Of a stretch of 64,000 nucleotides of DNA, positions 63,831 to 64,000 are shown piece by piece. Position numbers and translations under genes: made by a program. Within the stretch, counting starts at the first letter, position 1; every line of letters begins with the position of its first letter. This DNA comes from Symsagittifera roscoffensis (Eukaryota; Xenacoelomorpha; Acoela; Convolutidae). The notes beneath the pieces are model-generated. The model did not search any database, was not told where the DNA came from, and was given only the letters and a program-made list of their open reading frames with translations. The DNA is taken from positions 89,999,845 through 90,063,844 of the forward strand of contig NC_087062.1 of NCBI RefSeq assembly GCF_963678635.1, given 5' to 3'.

Positions 63831-64000
63831 CGTTCATTGGCATTTTAAAACAATTACGAACTCAGCAGCATATTTTTGGCTGTTTATTCTGTTCTATCTT
63901 ACCACGCAGTGATGGATTTGAATTTATTAGTCTATCTACCAGTGGTAATTGGACTGTTCGATTTCGGTGATGACGACACAGATCACAATCACAGTGGCGT

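Noticed and set aside
63951-64000. Possible further receptor exon at the window edge (minus strand) with a hydrophobic reading and a GTAGAT donor-like site
   Set aside because: The phase it would leave does not match the acceptor chosen for the exon at 56309-56598, and only about 50 bp are visible.

Overview
The window reads as intron-rich nuclear DNA of an animal. Short exons with clean GT/AG borders and matching phases lie in long, AT-rich introns packed with interspersed repeats. The two host genes (a mesothelin/otoancorin-like repeat protein and a seven-helix receptor) point to a metazoan. A tunicate or other invertebrate deuterostome is my guess only; the sequence does not settle it.

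Layout. (1) 727-23814, plus strand: seven exons of one large gene whose translated repeats look like the mesothelin/stereocilin/otoancorin superfamily; the gene probably begins before the window. Its introns hold about ten copies of a MITE-like repeat, hAT-like MITEs, tRNA-derived SINE pieces, a degenerate tandem array of about 20 units (14.5-16.2 kb), a second tandem array (19.4-20.15 kb) and several fold-back structures. (2) 24.8-25.4 kb: a broken LINE 3' end inside short inverted repeats. (3) 27199-56598, minus strand: four exons with compatible phases that appear to encode TM3 to TM7 and the C-terminal tail of a class A-like GPCR, convergent with the first gene. (4) 37102-55849: an 18.75-kb LTR retroelement of Ty3/gypsy (Metaviridae) type inserted antisense in a GPCR intron, with a 4-bp target duplication and 410-bp LTRs differing at one base. 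(5) 57160-62687: a 5.5-kb internally deleted relative with its own target duplication, also antisense, just upstream of a GPCR exon.

The large element is the main item. Its order is LTR, primer-binding site, 1.2-kb repeat-bearing leader, a small basic ORF, a long gag ending in a CCHC knuckle and RNA-binding-like tail, protease, reverse transcriptase, RNase H and integrase. Then come about 6.6 kb that ordinary Ty3/gypsy elements lack: a membrane plus Pro/Ser-rich ORF, an envelope-glycoprotein-like ORF, and an uninterrupted 602-codon ORF of unknown function. The last is followed within 3 nt of its stop by an 86-nt intron with donor, TACTAAC branch point and acceptor. Consecutive ORFs overlap by 26, 13 and 4 nt. 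Gag, RT, the membrane ORF and env are interrupted by stops or frameshifts, yet the LTRs are almost identical; this suggests mobilisation in trans or sequence error. The deleted relative kept only LTRs, primer site, part of RNase H/integrase, the accessory ORF region and the 3' UTR.

Limits: everything here is read by eye. Family names rest on motifs, repeat boundaries are approximate unless target duplications are given, and no database search was possible.
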